A stretch of DNA of 64,000 nucleotides from Methanolobus sp. GTDB lineage: Archaea > Halobacteriota > Methanosarcinia > Methanosarcinales > Methanosarcinaceae. Of this stretch, positions 38,550 to 48,301 are shown one piece after another. The stretch covers positions 48,058-112,057 of the forward strand of contig NZ_JADQBY010000032.1 in NCBI RefSeq assembly GCF_016278385.1, read 5' to 3'. The notes below the pieces were generated by a model, which worked only from the letters and a program-made list of their open reading frames with translations, was not told the origin of the DNA and did no database searches. The first letter of the stretch is position 1. The number at the start of each line of letters is the position of its first letter. A program made the position numbers and the translations under genes.

Positions 38550-38812
38550 AGTCGTTTCTCCTTTTTAGTTGATCGCTTTTAGCTTCTTTTTGCCTTGCAT
38601 TTGCCCGGCAGTCAGCAATCATGTACTGAGTTTATGTTATTTATAATTTACGTATGTTTTGTATTACGTTCTGCAAAACCATGATTTTTAATGTAAATAA
38701 TTTTTTGATAAATACATAAAGCGCTTGACCAATAATAAAATGCATTAAGGCCTATAAAATCAGTAAATTTCTTCCGTATAAACATACTTTAAAGCATAGC
38801 TTTAAACGTAAT

Positions 38813-39369
38813 TTAAGGAAGCCTCTCATGCAAAAACCAGAAAATCAGCTCTGTAGAAATTCTCACTTTGACAATAAGTTTACCTGATATCTTGAAACCA
38901 GTAACAATGAACTTTGCAGTATCAACAGAGATACTTGTTTTCAGGAACGATCTTCGTTTCTTTCCAGTTCTCCAGGAATAATAATAGCTGCAATGACCAC
39001 TAGTAAACCCACTTGAATCGATGGCAGTGATCTCGATTCGCTCTCCACGGGAATAGAACAGTTTTAGTGTTTGTTGTAACAATCCACTGAAATATATCGA
39101 GTTCAATCTTGTAATGAATTTGTGAAGTGTAGTAAAGTGTGGTACCTGTTTAAGTCCAATTTTCTCCTTTACTTTATCCATTAATTCTACAATTTCAACT
39201 ATATCTCGATAATCCTCATTGAGGTATTCCTTCAACAAAACAAGGACTAGCAGCTGGTGTTGAGTGTATTTCCTTTTAGAATATTTACAACTATAAATCT
39301 GAATATGTGAGTTTCCTGATACAGCTAGCGCTGTATCAACAAACTTTAAGTACTTATTAGACTAGCCAT
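38813..39369 (-). pseudogene. Degenerate IS5-family transposase
   Basis: The frame from about 39355 reads [60 protein letters not shown] and [20 protein letters not shown], then [20 protein letters not shown]. This matches the N-terminal half of archaeal IS5/ISH-type DDE transposases; AIDSSGF holds the first catalytic Asp. The only ATG (39369) is out of frame through a 1-nt shift, and the C-terminal half with the remaining D and E is missing after LHERLP. It is inactive. Confidence 0.8.
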
Positions 39370-39390
39370 TTAATCAAAGATTTAATGGGA

Positions 39391-39413
39391 GTTCCAGATT
39401 TTCAATCTGGAAC
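39391..39413. other. 10-bp perfect hairpin near the IS5 remnant
   Basis: GTTCCAGATT and AATCTGGAAC flank a 3-nt loop. It could be an IS-end structure or a terminator for neighbouring transcripts. The rest of 39414-39586 shows no gene. Confidence 0.5.
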
Positions 39414-39586
39414 AAACACAATCATCCCCTATGTCTTTTCGGTAGCAGATAATGCTAAGGGGATTAATCCTTTTTAAATTGTTATCTTGAAATAAAATAG
39501 GAAATAGGTTTTCTACAAAGCCATTTCTACAGGACGCATATGACGCATACAAAAGAAACGTAGGTCGTCATACTAATAAATTATAT

Positions 39587-39988
39587 TCATAGTTGCGTAT
39601 TGATTTTGTCCATTGTAATGACCAATGCCCCTCTTGCCCAAGAAAATTTTGATTTTGCCAGATCTGCATATTTCCCTGAAGTTTGAACTTCCCCCTTCCC
39701 AGAAATACAGCACCCCTGCCCAAGAGTATTGGTCCCCTGGACTTTCTTTGAAGCTATCAGTAACTCTACTTGAGGATTCTTTTTAAGGTTCTCCTCGGTT
39801 ACATTATAAAACCCGGCAGGAATTACGAGTATGCCACTATCTTCAGTTTTTAATGCTCTCATATATCCGCCCCACGTAGCCACCAAATGTGGACCACTGT
39901 CTCCACAGGTTGCAATTGCAACCCATTCTGTTTTATCTAGAATTTCTTTGCATGTGCCTTCTATTTGTACTATATTACCCTCTCCCAT
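39587..39988 (-). CDS. Pyridoxamine 5'-phosphate oxidase-like FMN-binding protein
   Basis: 133 residues with the split-barrel flavin fold: LDKTEWVAIATCGDSGPHLV at the start, GYMRALKTEDSGILVIPAGF, NLKKNPQVELLIASKK and a GQGCCISGKGEVQTSG hairpin. The family binds FMN or F420 and includes small reductases; the exact substrate is unknown. There is no Shine-Dalgarno. A TATA box lies about 30 bp before the ATG, so the message is probably leaderless. Confidence 0.85.
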   Translation of the reverse strand: MGEGNIVQIEGTCKEILDKTEWVAIATCGDSGPHLVATWGGYMRALKTEDSGILVIPAGFYNVTEENLKKNPQVELLIASKKVQGTNTLGQGCCISGKGEVQTSGKYADLAKSKFSWARGALVITMDKINTQL

Positions 39989-40012
39989 TAAGTAAATTAT
40001 ATTAGGTTTTAA

Positions 40013-40024
40013 TGACTTATATAT
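40013..40024 (-). promoter_or_regulatory. TATA box for a probably leaderless transcript
   Basis: On the reverse strand ATACATATATAAG lies about 30 bp upstream of the ATG at 39988, the spacing expected if transcription starts at or next to the start codon. Confidence 0.55.
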
Positions 40025-40231
40025 GTATATTATGGTTGTGGGCTCTGTAGAAATCCGATTTTCGATTACTATTACTTCTTATATCCTGTCCTTAAAAAGC
40101 GTGATATTTTCTCTACTTGTTTCTCTGAAAACTCAAACTCTCCAGCCTGTCCTGTAAATAATCATTCAAACTAAACTGTTTATTGCTCTTCAAATTATCT
40201 GTGGAAGACCGTATCAAAAAATCAAGTGGAT

Positions 40232-40867
40232 TCAATTCTTATCATCTTTGAATTTAACATCGGAGTGACTGCCGTCACAGAATGGTTTATTTTGAGAGGC
40301 TCCACATCTGCAAAGAGAATAATGGTCCTGGGTTTCAGGCATTGAACCATCGGGGTCATCAAGCCTTATGCCTGTAACATTGTAAGGTCCATCCTTAAGA
40401 ATAAAGATTTCCGGCTCATGTATATAATCCTTATACAGTTCTCCGTTGATAGTATAACTCAGTGCACCAGACGGACAGGTCCTGATGAGAGCTGCTATTT
40501 TTTCCGGGTTTACAGCATCAGGGTCTGCCCAGGGTTCTTTACCCTTTTTGAAAACTGAAGGCAGATTGCGAACACAGTGACCTACATGACAACACACATC
40601 TTTGTTACGGTGGATGCTAATATGCTTCCCGATGTAAGTTTCAACTCTGTCGGCAACAAGGTCTTTTTCTTTTTCCCCGGAAAAACCGTTCTTTGCATGT
40701 GTTCCATCACAGAATGGCATATTCGCCGAACCTCCACACCTGCAAAGTGTCATAACAGGTTTTGTCTCAATGAAAACACCCTTTGAATTCCTGAGTGTTT
40801 TAAGATCTTTCACAATATATGGTCCATTCTTTGATACTTTTATTGAAGTCCTGACTTCTTTATTCAC
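40232..40867 (-). CDS. Double CDGSH iron-sulfur protein with central ferredoxin-like (Fer4_19) domain
   Basis: 211 residues from a GTG at 40867 (GAGGTG 6 nt upstream). Two complete CDGSH [2Fe-2S] motifs flank a middle domain: LCRCGGSANMPFCDGTH near residue 42 and LCRCGASQNKPFCDGSH near 185, each with the 3-Cys-1-His set. The middle (about 85-145) has CCHVGHCVRNLPSVF and RTCPSGALSY, the divergent 4Fe-4S mono-cluster form that often accompanies CDGSH domains. It is probably a redox or cluster-transfer protein in the cytoplasm. It stands alone. Confidence 0.92.
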   Translation of the reverse strand: MNKEVRTSIKVSKNGPYIVKDLKTLRNSKGVFIETKPVMTLCRCGGSANMPFCDGTHAKNGFSGEKEKDLVADRVETYIGKHISIHRNKDVCCHVGHCVRNLPSVFKKGKEPWADPDAVNPEKIAALIRTCPSGALSYTINGELYKDYIHEPEIFILKDGPYNVTGIRLDDPDGSMPETQDHYSLCRCGASQNKPFCDGSHSDVKFKDDKN

Positions 40868-41020
40868 TGGAACACCTCTGTAAAATTAAATCTGTGTGCA
40901 TCAGATTTCTAGTTTTTGCAGGCATCCGGCTCCGAAGGAAACGGACGTATCTCGATTGTTATTGAAATTCGCTTAATGAAGGATACCCACATACCCCATC
41001 CTAAATTTCATTATAGTTCA

Positions 41021-42877
41021 TTATTTTTCCGTGTTTGCAGCAGTCCAGGCTTTGTCGATCTCTTCCATGTCCAGATTCAGATCGAGCGCCATTAATTTCT
41101 CAAGGTCTTCACTATGCTTCTGATACATTGATATGTAACTTTTCTTATCTTTATGGCGCATTTTGTGTAATTCAGGCATCGTATCTTCGTCCTTTTTCCG
41201 GAAAATACGCATCAATTTGTGTGCTTCATAAGGGTCGAACCCAAGAAGCTTCAAGGCATCCTGTCCAAGTGCCAGGGCGCTGCCGAAAGTCTCCCTTCTT
41301 ATTTGTGTAATTCCCAGATCCATGAGTTCATGGGCAGAGGTACGGTCTGAAGCATTGGCTGCTATTTTAAGATGTGGATAGTGTTTACCTGCTAATTCAA
41401 CCAGCTTTCTTGATTTCTCAATGTCACCGATGGCGATTATTAAGAGCTCAGCTTCAGCGGCTCCGGCGGCTTCAAGCAGGTCAAGTCGTGTAATGTCACC
41501 GTAATACACCTCAAATCCGAATTTTTTAAGAACATCCACATTGTCTGCATCATAATCGATAATGACCGGTTTGATTCCAGCAGAAATGAGGAAACGACCA
41601 AGATCAGTCCCAAGACGACCAAATCCGGCAAGTATGACCTTGTGTCCAGTATGGTCGATTATGTCAGAATCACGTCTGGATTCTTCATCTCCCTGAGCAC
41701 TTGAACTGAATTTTTCGTATGCCAGGAAGAGAAATGGAGTAAGGAACATGGAAATTGCAACTGCGGAAATAAGGGGTTCTATGGTTTGATTTGGCAATAC
41801 GCCGTTGGTCCTGGAAAACTGGAAAAGGACAAACGCAAATTCACCTCCCTGGGCAAGGGCAATAGCAAAAAGTGAACGTTCTTTTTTCTCCATTTTGAAG
41901 ATGGAACCAGTAACGACGAGCACCAGCCATTTGAAACCTATCAGAGCTGCTGTGAGTCCTGCGATCAGCAGGATCTTCTCCCCTATCAATATAAAGTTGA
42001 GACTGGCCCCTATTGAAATGAAGAAGATACCAAGTAACAGGCCCTTAAATGGTTCTATATCACTTTCAAGTTCATGTCGGTATTCGCTGTCTGCCAGGAC
42101 AACACCAGCAAGAAAGGTCCCAAGGGCAGGAGAAAGACCAACTGAAGTCATAAGTATCGATATGCCAACTACAAGAGCCAAAGCAGCAGCAACGAAGATT
42201 TCTCGGACCCGTGTGGCTGCAATAATCCTGAATATTGGTCTGCTTGCGAATTTACCAAGGAAGAAAATTGATAGAATTGAAAGTAGTATGACAATGATCT
42301 GCATGTATTGAGGCAGTGAACTGATATCAAACAGAACGGACGCATAGTGGCCATCGTCATGAATGGCGATAGTTGCCAGAAATGGTAGAACAGCAAGCAT
42401 AGGAATGACTGCCAGATCCTGGAAAAGGAGAACCGAAAAGATGGATCTTCCGGGAGATGTATTCATCAGTCCCTTTTCCCGTAAAGTCTGTAAAACTATG
42501 GCTGTAGAGGAGAGAGAGAGGATAAGACCAACGGCTACTGCTTGTTGCCATGGTAGAAAGATGAGTGCTATACCGGTAATAATAATGCTCGAAAAAAGAA
42601 CCTGCATTCCCCCCATTCCCAATATAGGTGTACGCATCTCCCAGAGCAGTGATGGTTTGAGTTCTAGTCCAACCAGAAAAAGCATCATAACTACGCCAAA
42701 CTCCGTGAAATGCATGACTTCCTCAATGTCAGCAATGAGAGAGAGGCCGAAGGGTCCGATGATAATACCTGCTATGAGATAGCCGAGCACTGAACCAAGA
42801 CCCAGTTTCTTGGCAATAGGAACGGCAATAGCTGCTGCAGCCAGGAAAATAAAGAGCTGAAATAGGAAACTTTCCAC
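41021..42877 (-). CDS. kefB: CPA2-type monovalent cation:proton antiporter with TrkA-N domain (KefB-like)
   Basis: 618 residues from a GTG at 42877, behind AGGAGG inside the end of the upstream gene. Residues about 1-385 form the Na/H exchanger domain with 12-13 TM helices ([55 protein letters not shown]). Residues 405-520 are a Rossmann TrkA-N domain ([20 protein letters not shown]). The layout is that of KefB/KefC K+ efflux systems. It is translationally coupled to a KefF-like oxidoreductase gene, which supports K+ efflux gated by redox or electrophile stress. Confidence 0.9.
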   Translation of the reverse strand: MESFLFQLFIFLAAAAIAVPIAKKLGLGSVLGYLIAGIIIGPFGLSLIADIEEVMHFTEFGVVMMLFLVGLELKPSLLWEMRTPILGMGGMQVLFSSIIITGIALIFLPWQQAVAVGLILSLSSTAIVLQTLREKGLMNTSPGRSIFSVLLFQDLAVIPMLAVLPFLATIAIHDDGHYASVLFDISSLPQYMQIIVILLSILSIFFLGKFASRPIFRIIAATRVREIFVAAALALVVGISILMTSVGLSPALGTFLAGVVLADSEYRHELESDIEPFKGLLLGIFFISIGASLNFILIGEKILLIAGLTAALIGFKWLVLVVTGSIFKMEKKERSLFAIALAQGGEFAFVLFQFSRTNGVLPNQTIEPLISAVAISMFLTPFLFLAYEKFSSSAQGDEESRRDSDIIDHTGHKVILAGFGRLGTDLGRFLISAGIKPVIIDYDADNVDVLKKFGFEVYYGDITRLDLLEAAGAAEAELLIIAIGDIEKSRKLVELAGKHYPHLKIAANASDRTSAHELMDLGITQIRRETFGSALALGQDALKLLGFDPYEAHKLMRIFRKKDEDTMPELHKMRHKDKKSYISMYQKHSEDLEKLMALDLNLDMEEIDKAWTAANTEK

Positions 42878-42879
42878 CT

Positions 42880-43488
42880 TTACAACCTCCTGATAATTGA
42901 ATTCAGGTCGCTGTTCAGATATTGACCGTGCTTTGCTTTCTCAATATCCAGCGTACCATCCCGCAGGGCAATGACTGCACGGCGATATTCTTCTGCATGG
43001 AATTTAACTTCATCCTCAGACAAACCCTGGTGAATTCCAAGAACTGCGAATGGAGGAAGCCAGTTCATGTTGCATAGATTTGCCATAGCACAATAGGGAG
43101 AGGTAAGTTCTCCAATTGTAAAAATGTTACAACCATCTTTCTGATAGGTACTGTCGTCACCACCTGCTGTGATAGCCTGCAGGAAGATCTTTCCTTCGAG
43201 TGCCTTGCCCTTTGAACCATAGGCCCAGCCATGCTCAAGCACCAGATCAAGCCATTCCTTTATTATTGAAGGGGGTGAATACCAATATAACGGGTGCTGG
43301 AAAATAATGACATCATGTTCTTCACAGAGACTTTGCTCCCTTTTGATATCTATCAGAAAATCCGGGTAGTTCGAATAGAGATCATTGATGGTCACATTTT
43401 CAAGATCTTCAACAGCAGCACGAAGAGCACTATTGATCTTCGAACGTGTTTTTGTCGGATGGGCAAAGATGATAAGGATCTTATTCAT
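42880..43488 (-). CDS. kefF: KefF-like NAD(P)H oxidoreductase, ancillary to the K+ efflux system
   Basis: 202 residues with the flavodoxin-like quinone reductase fold: [20 protein letters not shown] at the N-terminus, [40 protein letters not shown] and the flavin loop [14 protein letters not shown]. Such proteins bind and activate Kef channels and reduce quinones. The stop is 2 bp before the antiporter start. A GGAGAG precedes the ATG. Confidence 0.9.
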   Translation of the reverse strand: MNKILIIFAHPTKTRSKINSALRAAVEDLENVTINDLYSNYPDFLIDIKREQSLCEEHDVIIFQHPLYWYSPPSIIKEWLDLVLEHGWAYGSKGKALEGKIFLQAITAGGDDSTYQKDGCNIFTIGELTSPYCAMANLCNMNWLPPFAVLGIHQGLSEDEVKFHAEEYRRAVIALRDGTLDIEKAKHGQYLNSDLNSIIRRL

Positions 43489-43676
43489 GATCTTCTCTCC
43501 TGAGTGGGCTATATTTTTGCAATCGAGACCTGTTCTAAAGATGTTGTATACGTTTTTTAGTTCAGCCCGACAATGTTAAGGTGGCCTGAAAAGTAGAGAC
43601 ACATAACTTCTACTTCTACTATCAAAATATACCCAGTAGTACTTATAGTCCATGCAGACGTTCTTACCGGTCGCTA

Positions 43677-43876
43677 ATGAAAGTATACTTACCTAAGACT
43701 ATGGAAAACGACGAGAACCCGAAAGTACACATCAAAAAGCTCAAAATATTTCAAAAATCTCCCCTGTATTCACTAAAATTCGAGATTCCCGTGTAATCAT
43801 GAGTATCGAAGGCGATAAGATGATACTTTTCGTTATTGAGGTTGGGCATAGGAGTGATATTTATAGGAAGTATTGA
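43677..43876 (+). pseudogene. Frameshifted RelE-type toxin remnant
   Basis: One frame reads MKVYLPKTMENDENPKVHIK and KLKIFQKSPLYSLKF, then stops. The +1 frame continues LKIRDSRVIMSIEGDKMILF and VIEVGHRSDIYRKY. Together they form the C-terminal part of RelE/ParE-family mRNA interferases (LRvGdyRviy...d....v..vgHR..vY). The N-terminal third and any antitoxin gene are absent. The frameshift near 43780 inactivates it. Confidence 0.75.
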
Positions 43877-43936
43877 GGGGATGTGGGGATTGATATATTA
43901 TAAATATTAGCAAATCCTAGCAAAGCAAATGAAGAG

Positions 43937-44176
43937 ATGGGTAATGTTGTTAGCAATCATTTAAGTACAAGTATAGGACACATTCTTAAAAAATTATTAC
44001 CGAATTGGACTTCTGGTCAAATAAAAAGAACTTGGGTTGATTTTTATAACAAAGGAATTCATCGAACAAAAGAAATCAATGTATCTCTTATGGGAAGGGG
44101 AATATATCCACTTGAAAACAGACTCACTGATTATGGGAATGAAATAGTCCAATATCTTGAGAATCCAGTTTACTAA
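43937..44176 (+). CDS. Small hypothetical protein
   Basis: 79 residues containing LSTSIGHILKKLLPNWTSGQ and NRLTDYGNEIVQYLENPVY. No family is recognised. AAATGAAGAG upstream is a weak ribosome-binding site. It lies among remnants, so it may itself be a fragment. Confidence 0.4.
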   Translation: MGNVVSNHLSTSIGHILKKLLPNWTSGQIKRTWVDFYNKGIHRTKEINVSLMGRGIYPLENRLTDYGNEIVQYLENPVY

Positions 44177-44244
44177 GAATCATTTTAATGCTCACGAATA
44201 GGTAGAAAAAGACAGAACTAAAAATTGTAAGTGCTAAAATGCAC

Positions 44245-44350
44245 TTACCAATTTTCTCACCTCTTTTATCCAGAAATTTATTTCCTCATCAGTGAAAGTC
44301 TGAGCTCTCAGAAGCTCTAATTCTTCTTCATCAATGTTGTTGGCTTCTTT
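44245..44350 (-). pseudogene. Third fragment of the repeated hypothetical family
   Basis: The reverse strand encodes CKEANNIDEEELELLRAQTF then TDEEINFWIKEVRKLV, with the same KEANNIDE core as 35875-36328 and 49636-49974 but a different C-terminal continuation. There is no start codon and the upstream part is missing. Confidence 0.5.
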
Positions 44351-44441
44351 GCAGCTTTTCTGTTTTCTTCCGTAGTCTCAAATCCTGCCTGATTGAAATT
44401 AAATGGACTACTCTTCCTTTTAAAGTCCAAATCCAAAAATC

Positions 44442-45048
44442 TCAGATTCCTTCGATGACAGCATCCACATATTCCTCGAATACATCATCCCGAATGAATA
44501 CATTATCATACAACAATGCTGCAACGATTCCACCAATTATCGGACCGATCCAGTAGACCAAATAATCTGTCCAGTAGCCTGCGACAAGGAGGGGAACGAC
44601 TGTCAACTGCAACACCGAAGATTACGAAGACCAGCAGAAAAGTGAGGATGGCCTCAATGAGTATTCCCGTTTTAGGTACAATATTTGTTCCAAGACTTGT
44701 AGCACCAAGATTCACACTCATCACTGCAGAGGGGAACAGTTCCAGAAGCATTATACTTGCAGCGCAGGCACCGGATACCTGTGATATGATGTAGGCCAGA
44801 CAATCCCCGACATCTATCTTTCGGGTTGCTGTCATTGCAATCGTTACAGCGGAATTGATGTGGGCACCTGAGATATGACCGATGACATATATCAACACCA
44901 TGACAATGGTTCCGGTGGCAATCGCCATACCGGTCAGACCCAGGGAACCGTTGGAAAGGTGGTTGATGGCATTGGAACCAACGGCTATGAATACCAGTAC
45001 GAATGTCCCTATGAACTCTGCCAGATATTTTCGGGCCGGACCTGACAT
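44442..45048 (-). pseudogene. Aquaporin/glycerol facilitator gene with internal deletion
   Basis: The frame from the ATG at 45048 encodes the first half of an MIP channel: KYLAEFIGTFVLVFIAVGSN, GHISGAHINSAVTIAMTATR (NSA in place of the usual NPA) and ILIEAILTFLLVFVIFGVAV. After VAVDSR the frame runs into unrelated codons. In the neighbouring frame the C-terminus continues VAGYWTDYLVYWIGPIIGGI then VAALLYDNVFIRDDVFEEYV to a TGA at 44444. About 40 residues including the second NPA motif are missing at the junction near 44600. Non-functional as a channel. Confidence 0.85.
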
Positions 45049-45057
45049 TCTATTACC

Positions 45058-46197
45058 TCAATTACCTTTCCACCTTTCAATGTCGCTTATTCTCTGGTCC
45101 ACACAGGCACCACAACGACATGGCTCATCGATGATAGAAGTAATATCATGTGTCCTGTAGCGGATAAGAGGCATGCACTTTCTCCTCAGGGTCGTGACCA
45201 CAAGCTCACCCTTCTCCCCTGCCGGTAAGACCTTACCTGTCTTCGGGTCAATGACCTCTACGAGGAAATCAGGATTGTTCAGGTGGAAACCTTTTTGCTG
45301 TTCACACTCAATGGCATTTGCCAGACCAATTTCCGTCATTCCCCACTGCCGCAGGGCCTTGCATCCCCACACGCTTTCAATCTCTTCCCTCATCTCCTCA
45401 GTCAGTGGCTCAGATGAACAAATAATCCTCTTGATACCCAGTTCTCCGGGTTCAATAAAGCTGCGTACCTGTTTTGAAAGATCATAGAGGAAAGATGATG
45501 TTCCGATTATGAAAGTAGTACCGTTTTCTCTCATTGTCCTGATCTGGTCATTAACGTCAAGTGAATCCTCGATAACAGAATCAAAACCTCCAAGAGCACA
45601 TGCTTTGCTAAGAACAAGTCCGGGATCCCACGTTGCTGTTATCGTCGGATACATTATCTGTAATATATCATCCTTTGAATTCATACCTGCCATCTTCAAG
45701 CCGGAAATGACCGAATCAACGATCTCTAACAGTTCGTCCTGGGTGTATGCCATTCTTTTTAGCATATTAGTTGTTCCGGAACTTGTGAACTCTCTGATAA
45801 TGTCCTTTCTTGGTATACAAAGAAAATGATAGGGTTTGTTTGCAAGGTCTTCCTGCTCGGTAAGTGGTAACTTTTCGAGATCCTCATAACTTTTTATCGT
45901 AGAAGCATCAATGCCAGTATTCTCATACAGGTCCTGGTAATAGGGACTGTTCTCAAGTACATATGCCAGAAGTTCCCTGAACTTTAAGAGCTTGTAATCC
46001 TTAATCGATCCTCTGTCAAGTTCCTTTTTACCAAAAAACTCACGCATTTCCTTATTATTCTTTATGTCGCTTCGAATCTTGGTAAGCCCCCACTGCTCAA
46101 GCGGGTTACCTTGCTTGATAGTTATCTTTCTTGAATCAAGTTTCCTTTTTGCCACACTCATGCGAACAGACGTATTGATCTTTGCTCGAATACTCAT
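45058..46197 (-). CDS. Phenylacetate-CoA-ligase-like AMP-forming acyl-CoA ligase (DVU_1553-like)
   Basis: 379 residues with AGGAGG before the ATG. ANL-superfamily motifs: P-loop FTSSGTTNMLKRM, RQWGMTEIGLANA (A5) and GELVVTTLRRKCMPLIRYRT then HDIT (A7). It is shorter than PaaK (about 430 residues) and ends soon after a CRCGACVDQRISDIER segment, so the mobile C-terminal domain is absent or minimal. It should activate a carboxylate with ATP, but the substrate is unknown. I recall this type as the DVU_1553 family, which co-occurs with radical SAM and CxxC proteins in Desulfovibrio. It follows the radical SAM gene by 84 bp. Confidence 0.8.
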   Translation of the reverse strand: MSIRAKINTSVRMSVAKRKLDSRKITIKQGNPLEQWGLTKIRSDIKNNKEMREFFGKKELDRGSIKDYKLLKFRELLAYVLENSPYYQDLYENTGIDASTIKSYEDLEKLPLTEQEDLANKPYHFLCIPRKDIIREFTSSGTTNMLKRMAYTQDELLEIVDSVISGLKMAGMNSKDDILQIMYPTITATWDPGLVLSKACALGGFDSVIEDSLDVNDQIRTMRENGTTFIIGTSSFLYDLSKQVRSFIEPGELGIKRIICSSEPLTEEMREEIESVWGCKALRQWGMTEIGLANAIECEQQKGFHLNNPDFLVEVIDPKTGKVLPAGEKGELVVTTLRRKCMPLIRYRTHDITSIIDEPCRCGACVDQRISDIERWKGN

Positions 46198-46281
46198 TTT
46201 TTTGCCTCCTGTATCTTTATGGACATCCTGTCCCGTACCAGAAGTAAAATAATAAAAATAAAAACGAATGAATTTGATATA

Positions 46282-47739
46282 TCAGGCAGCATCCCTGTAG
46301 AGAAAATTGCCATTACAGTCTGTCATATTGTAATTGCAGAACGGGATAAATCGTCCGTCACGTGTGACAACATGTATACAGCAGTTCTCAACACGGTCCT
46401 GTTCATATGACCAGACATCCTGAAATGCCATGGTTGAAATGGTTAGATAATTGTTCTTGCTCATCTCGATGAAATCAGCCCAGCCCCCACTCTTATCCTT
46501 GTTAGAGCCAGAGTTCTTTGAAAGGACATCGATAAGTGGTTTCTCGCAACAAGATCCCTTCACGGTCAGTTCGCGGAGAGGCTTTTCACAGCACGAGCCC
46601 TTTATCAGCAGATCACCACATGAAGATGCTGGCTTTGGATCCTTCTCAAAACCCTTCCATCTGCCCATGATTGACTTCTTGGTCTTGCTTGCCACGTCGG
46701 ATGCGGATTTTACAGAACCCATGGAAACGTTTGTCAGTGGCAGGTATCCGCCATTATCGATCAGTGTGAGACATGTAGCTCCGCAATGTGCATGTGGCAT
46801 TAGCGAAGGTGTGAAATTGCTGACCTTAAGCTGTCCTTCTGTCTGCGTCTCGATCTCCCGAAGAAGCTCCAGTATAGTTACCTTATCTGCCCTGTCCGAT
46901 GGTGATCTTCCTGAGTGGAATACTGGCTGGAAGTGTACACCTCTGACAGCTGGGACTCTGCTTGCTGCAAAGTCTATGATCTTGCCAACCTCATGAAGGT
47001 TGTAGCCCTTGGCCACAAGCGGAACGAGCACAACTCCAATACCGGCCTTCTCGCATCTGTTAATGACCTCAGTCTTAACATCAAGCATCTTCCTTCCGGT
47101 CCTCTGCATGTAGACCTCGTCCGATACTCCATCAAATCCGAGATAGACTGCATCAATACCTGCAGCAGCAATCCTGTCAAAATACTTCTGGTCGCTAGCT
47201 ATCCTGACACCATTAGTGTTCAGCTCAATGTGGCTGATACCTATTTCCTTTCCCATTTTGATGATTTCCGGGAGGTCATTTCTAAGGGTTGGTTCTCCGC
47301 CGGATATCTGGATGCATGTGGGTTCGTTCTGGCATTTCTTTACAGTCTCAAACATCTGCCTGATGGTATCCATATCAGGATCAAGGCTCTCATCCATAGA
47401 TGAATTTGCAAAACAATATGTACATTTCATATTACACCTGTCAGTGACCTCGACCACTGCCAGGCATGTATCCTGTTTGTGAGAGGGACACAGGCCACAA
47501 TCGAAAGGACAGCCTCGTTGTGTATCCGTTAAAGGCGCTCTTGCCTTTGCTCTGTCAACATCGAAGCATTCATCCATCTGACGATAATGGTCAATGTCTT
47601 CTGAGACAAGGGTTATGAAGTTGCCATGGTCAGCACAGTTCTTCATTATGTAGACCTTGCCATTCTCAACATATTTGATGCCTTCGATCTTAGCAAGACA
47701 CTCCGGACACAGACTCTGTACTTTTTCGATAGTTTCCAT
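46282..47739 (-). CDS. Radical SAM protein, Tes/TrsS-like
   Basis: 485 residues from the ATG at 47739 (GAGAGGG upstream). An N-terminal zinc-binding header (SLCPECLAKIEGI, KNCADHGNF) precedes RGCPFDCGLCPSHKQDTC. The AdoMet cluster motif is TDRCNMKCTYCFAN (CxxxCxxC), with ISGGEPTLR following. This header is shared by tetraether-lipid synthase Tes and related proteins. The C-terminal third is unusual: a duplicated KGSCCEKPL element and the tail ENCCIHVVTRDGRFIPFCNY. The neighbours (redox protein, CoA ligase, methyltransferase) are more like the DVU_155x/TrsS cluster than like lipid synthesis genes. The reaction is unknown. Confidence 0.85.
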   Translation of the reverse strand: METIEKVQSLCPECLAKIEGIKYVENGKVYIMKNCADHGNFITLVSEDIDHYRQMDECFDVDRAKARAPLTDTQRGCPFDCGLCPSHKQDTCLAVVEVTDRCNMKCTYCFANSSMDESLDPDMDTIRQMFETVKKCQNEPTCIQISGGEPTLRNDLPEIIKMGKEIGISHIELNTNGVRIASDQKYFDRIAAAGIDAVYLGFDGVSDEVYMQRTGRKMLDVKTEVINRCEKAGIGVVLVPLVAKGYNLHEVGKIIDFAASRVPAVRGVHFQPVFHSGRSPSDRADKVTILELLREIETQTEGQLKVSNFTPSLMPHAHCGATCLTLIDNGGYLPLTNVSMGSVKSASDVASKTKKSIMGRWKGFEKDPKPASSCGDLLIKGSCCEKPLRELTVKGSCCEKPLIDVLSKNSGSNKDKSGGWADFIEMSKNNYLTISTMAFQDVWSYEQDRVENCCIHVVTRDGRFIPFCNYNMTDCNGNFLYRDAA

Positions 47740-47796
47740 TTTTATCCCTCTCAAAGATGGTATTTATCTCAGGAATCCTGAGACTTGGGTTATAAT

Positions 47797-48255
47797 TTAA
47801 GCTCTCTTTTCTTCCAGAATCGATTCTGCGGTTTTCAGTGTCTTTGCTACACCATCGGATACGTAGAATTCATCACACTTTGGACATACAAGACCAGGTC
47901 CCGGTCTTGTGACACCCATGTATGTCATGTCCACGTTCCTCTCCAGTGCGATCTCACCGCATTTTGCACATGCCCATTCACTTGCATCGTCATAGTCGAT
48001 GTCATTAAGCTCTCCGCCTGTAAGACCGATGATGTTCATTTTGTGGGCGTACACGTCTAAGAGTTCGGTAGGTGAGTAGACCGCATAGACAGTAAGGTTG
48101 TCAGAGACGCCCTTTGCAATAGCTATATCGCCATCTCTGGCTTTTAGCTTTGTACCGCTGGCCTCTGCATTTGCGATGAGCTCCTGGATTTCTTCCTTTT
48201 TGAAACCGTTGTCCTTCAGTGTGTTGTCAAGTTCTTCAGTTATCTTGATATCCAT
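47797..48255 (-). CDS. Small CxxC redox/zinc-ribbon protein (DVU_1557-like)
   Basis: 152 residues. The N-terminal half (ITEELDNTLKDNGFKKEEIQ and a DGDIAIAKGVSDNLTVYAVY segment) has no recognised fold. The C-terminal half has two Cys pairs, WACAKCGEIALERNVDMTYM and GLVCPKCDEFYVSDGVAKTL, ending AESILEEKRA. The WxCxkC...YmG....lp.Cp.C...v.....A...m...E..LE.K pattern is what I recall for the DVU_1557 redox family. AAGGAGTG lies upstream. It sits between the UroD-fold methyltransferase and the radical SAM gene, all on one strand. Confidence 0.72.
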   Translation of the reverse strand: MDIKITEELDNTLKDNGFKKEEIQELIANAEASGTKLKARDGDIAIAKGVSDNLTVYAVYSPTELLDVYAHKMNIIGLTGGELNDIDYDDASEWACAKCGEIALERNVDMTYMGVTRPGPGLVCPKCDEFYVSDGVAKTLKTAESILEEKRA

Positions 48256-48301
48256 TTTGAAACACTCCTTTAATTTTACTTATTTGCTGCGATCCCCATC
48301 C

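Noticed and set aside
39317..39338. Perfect palindrome TGATACAGC-TAGC-GCTGTATCA
   Set aside because: It lies within the transposase coding remnant (codons for DTALAVSG) and is not repeated, so a regulatory role is not supported.
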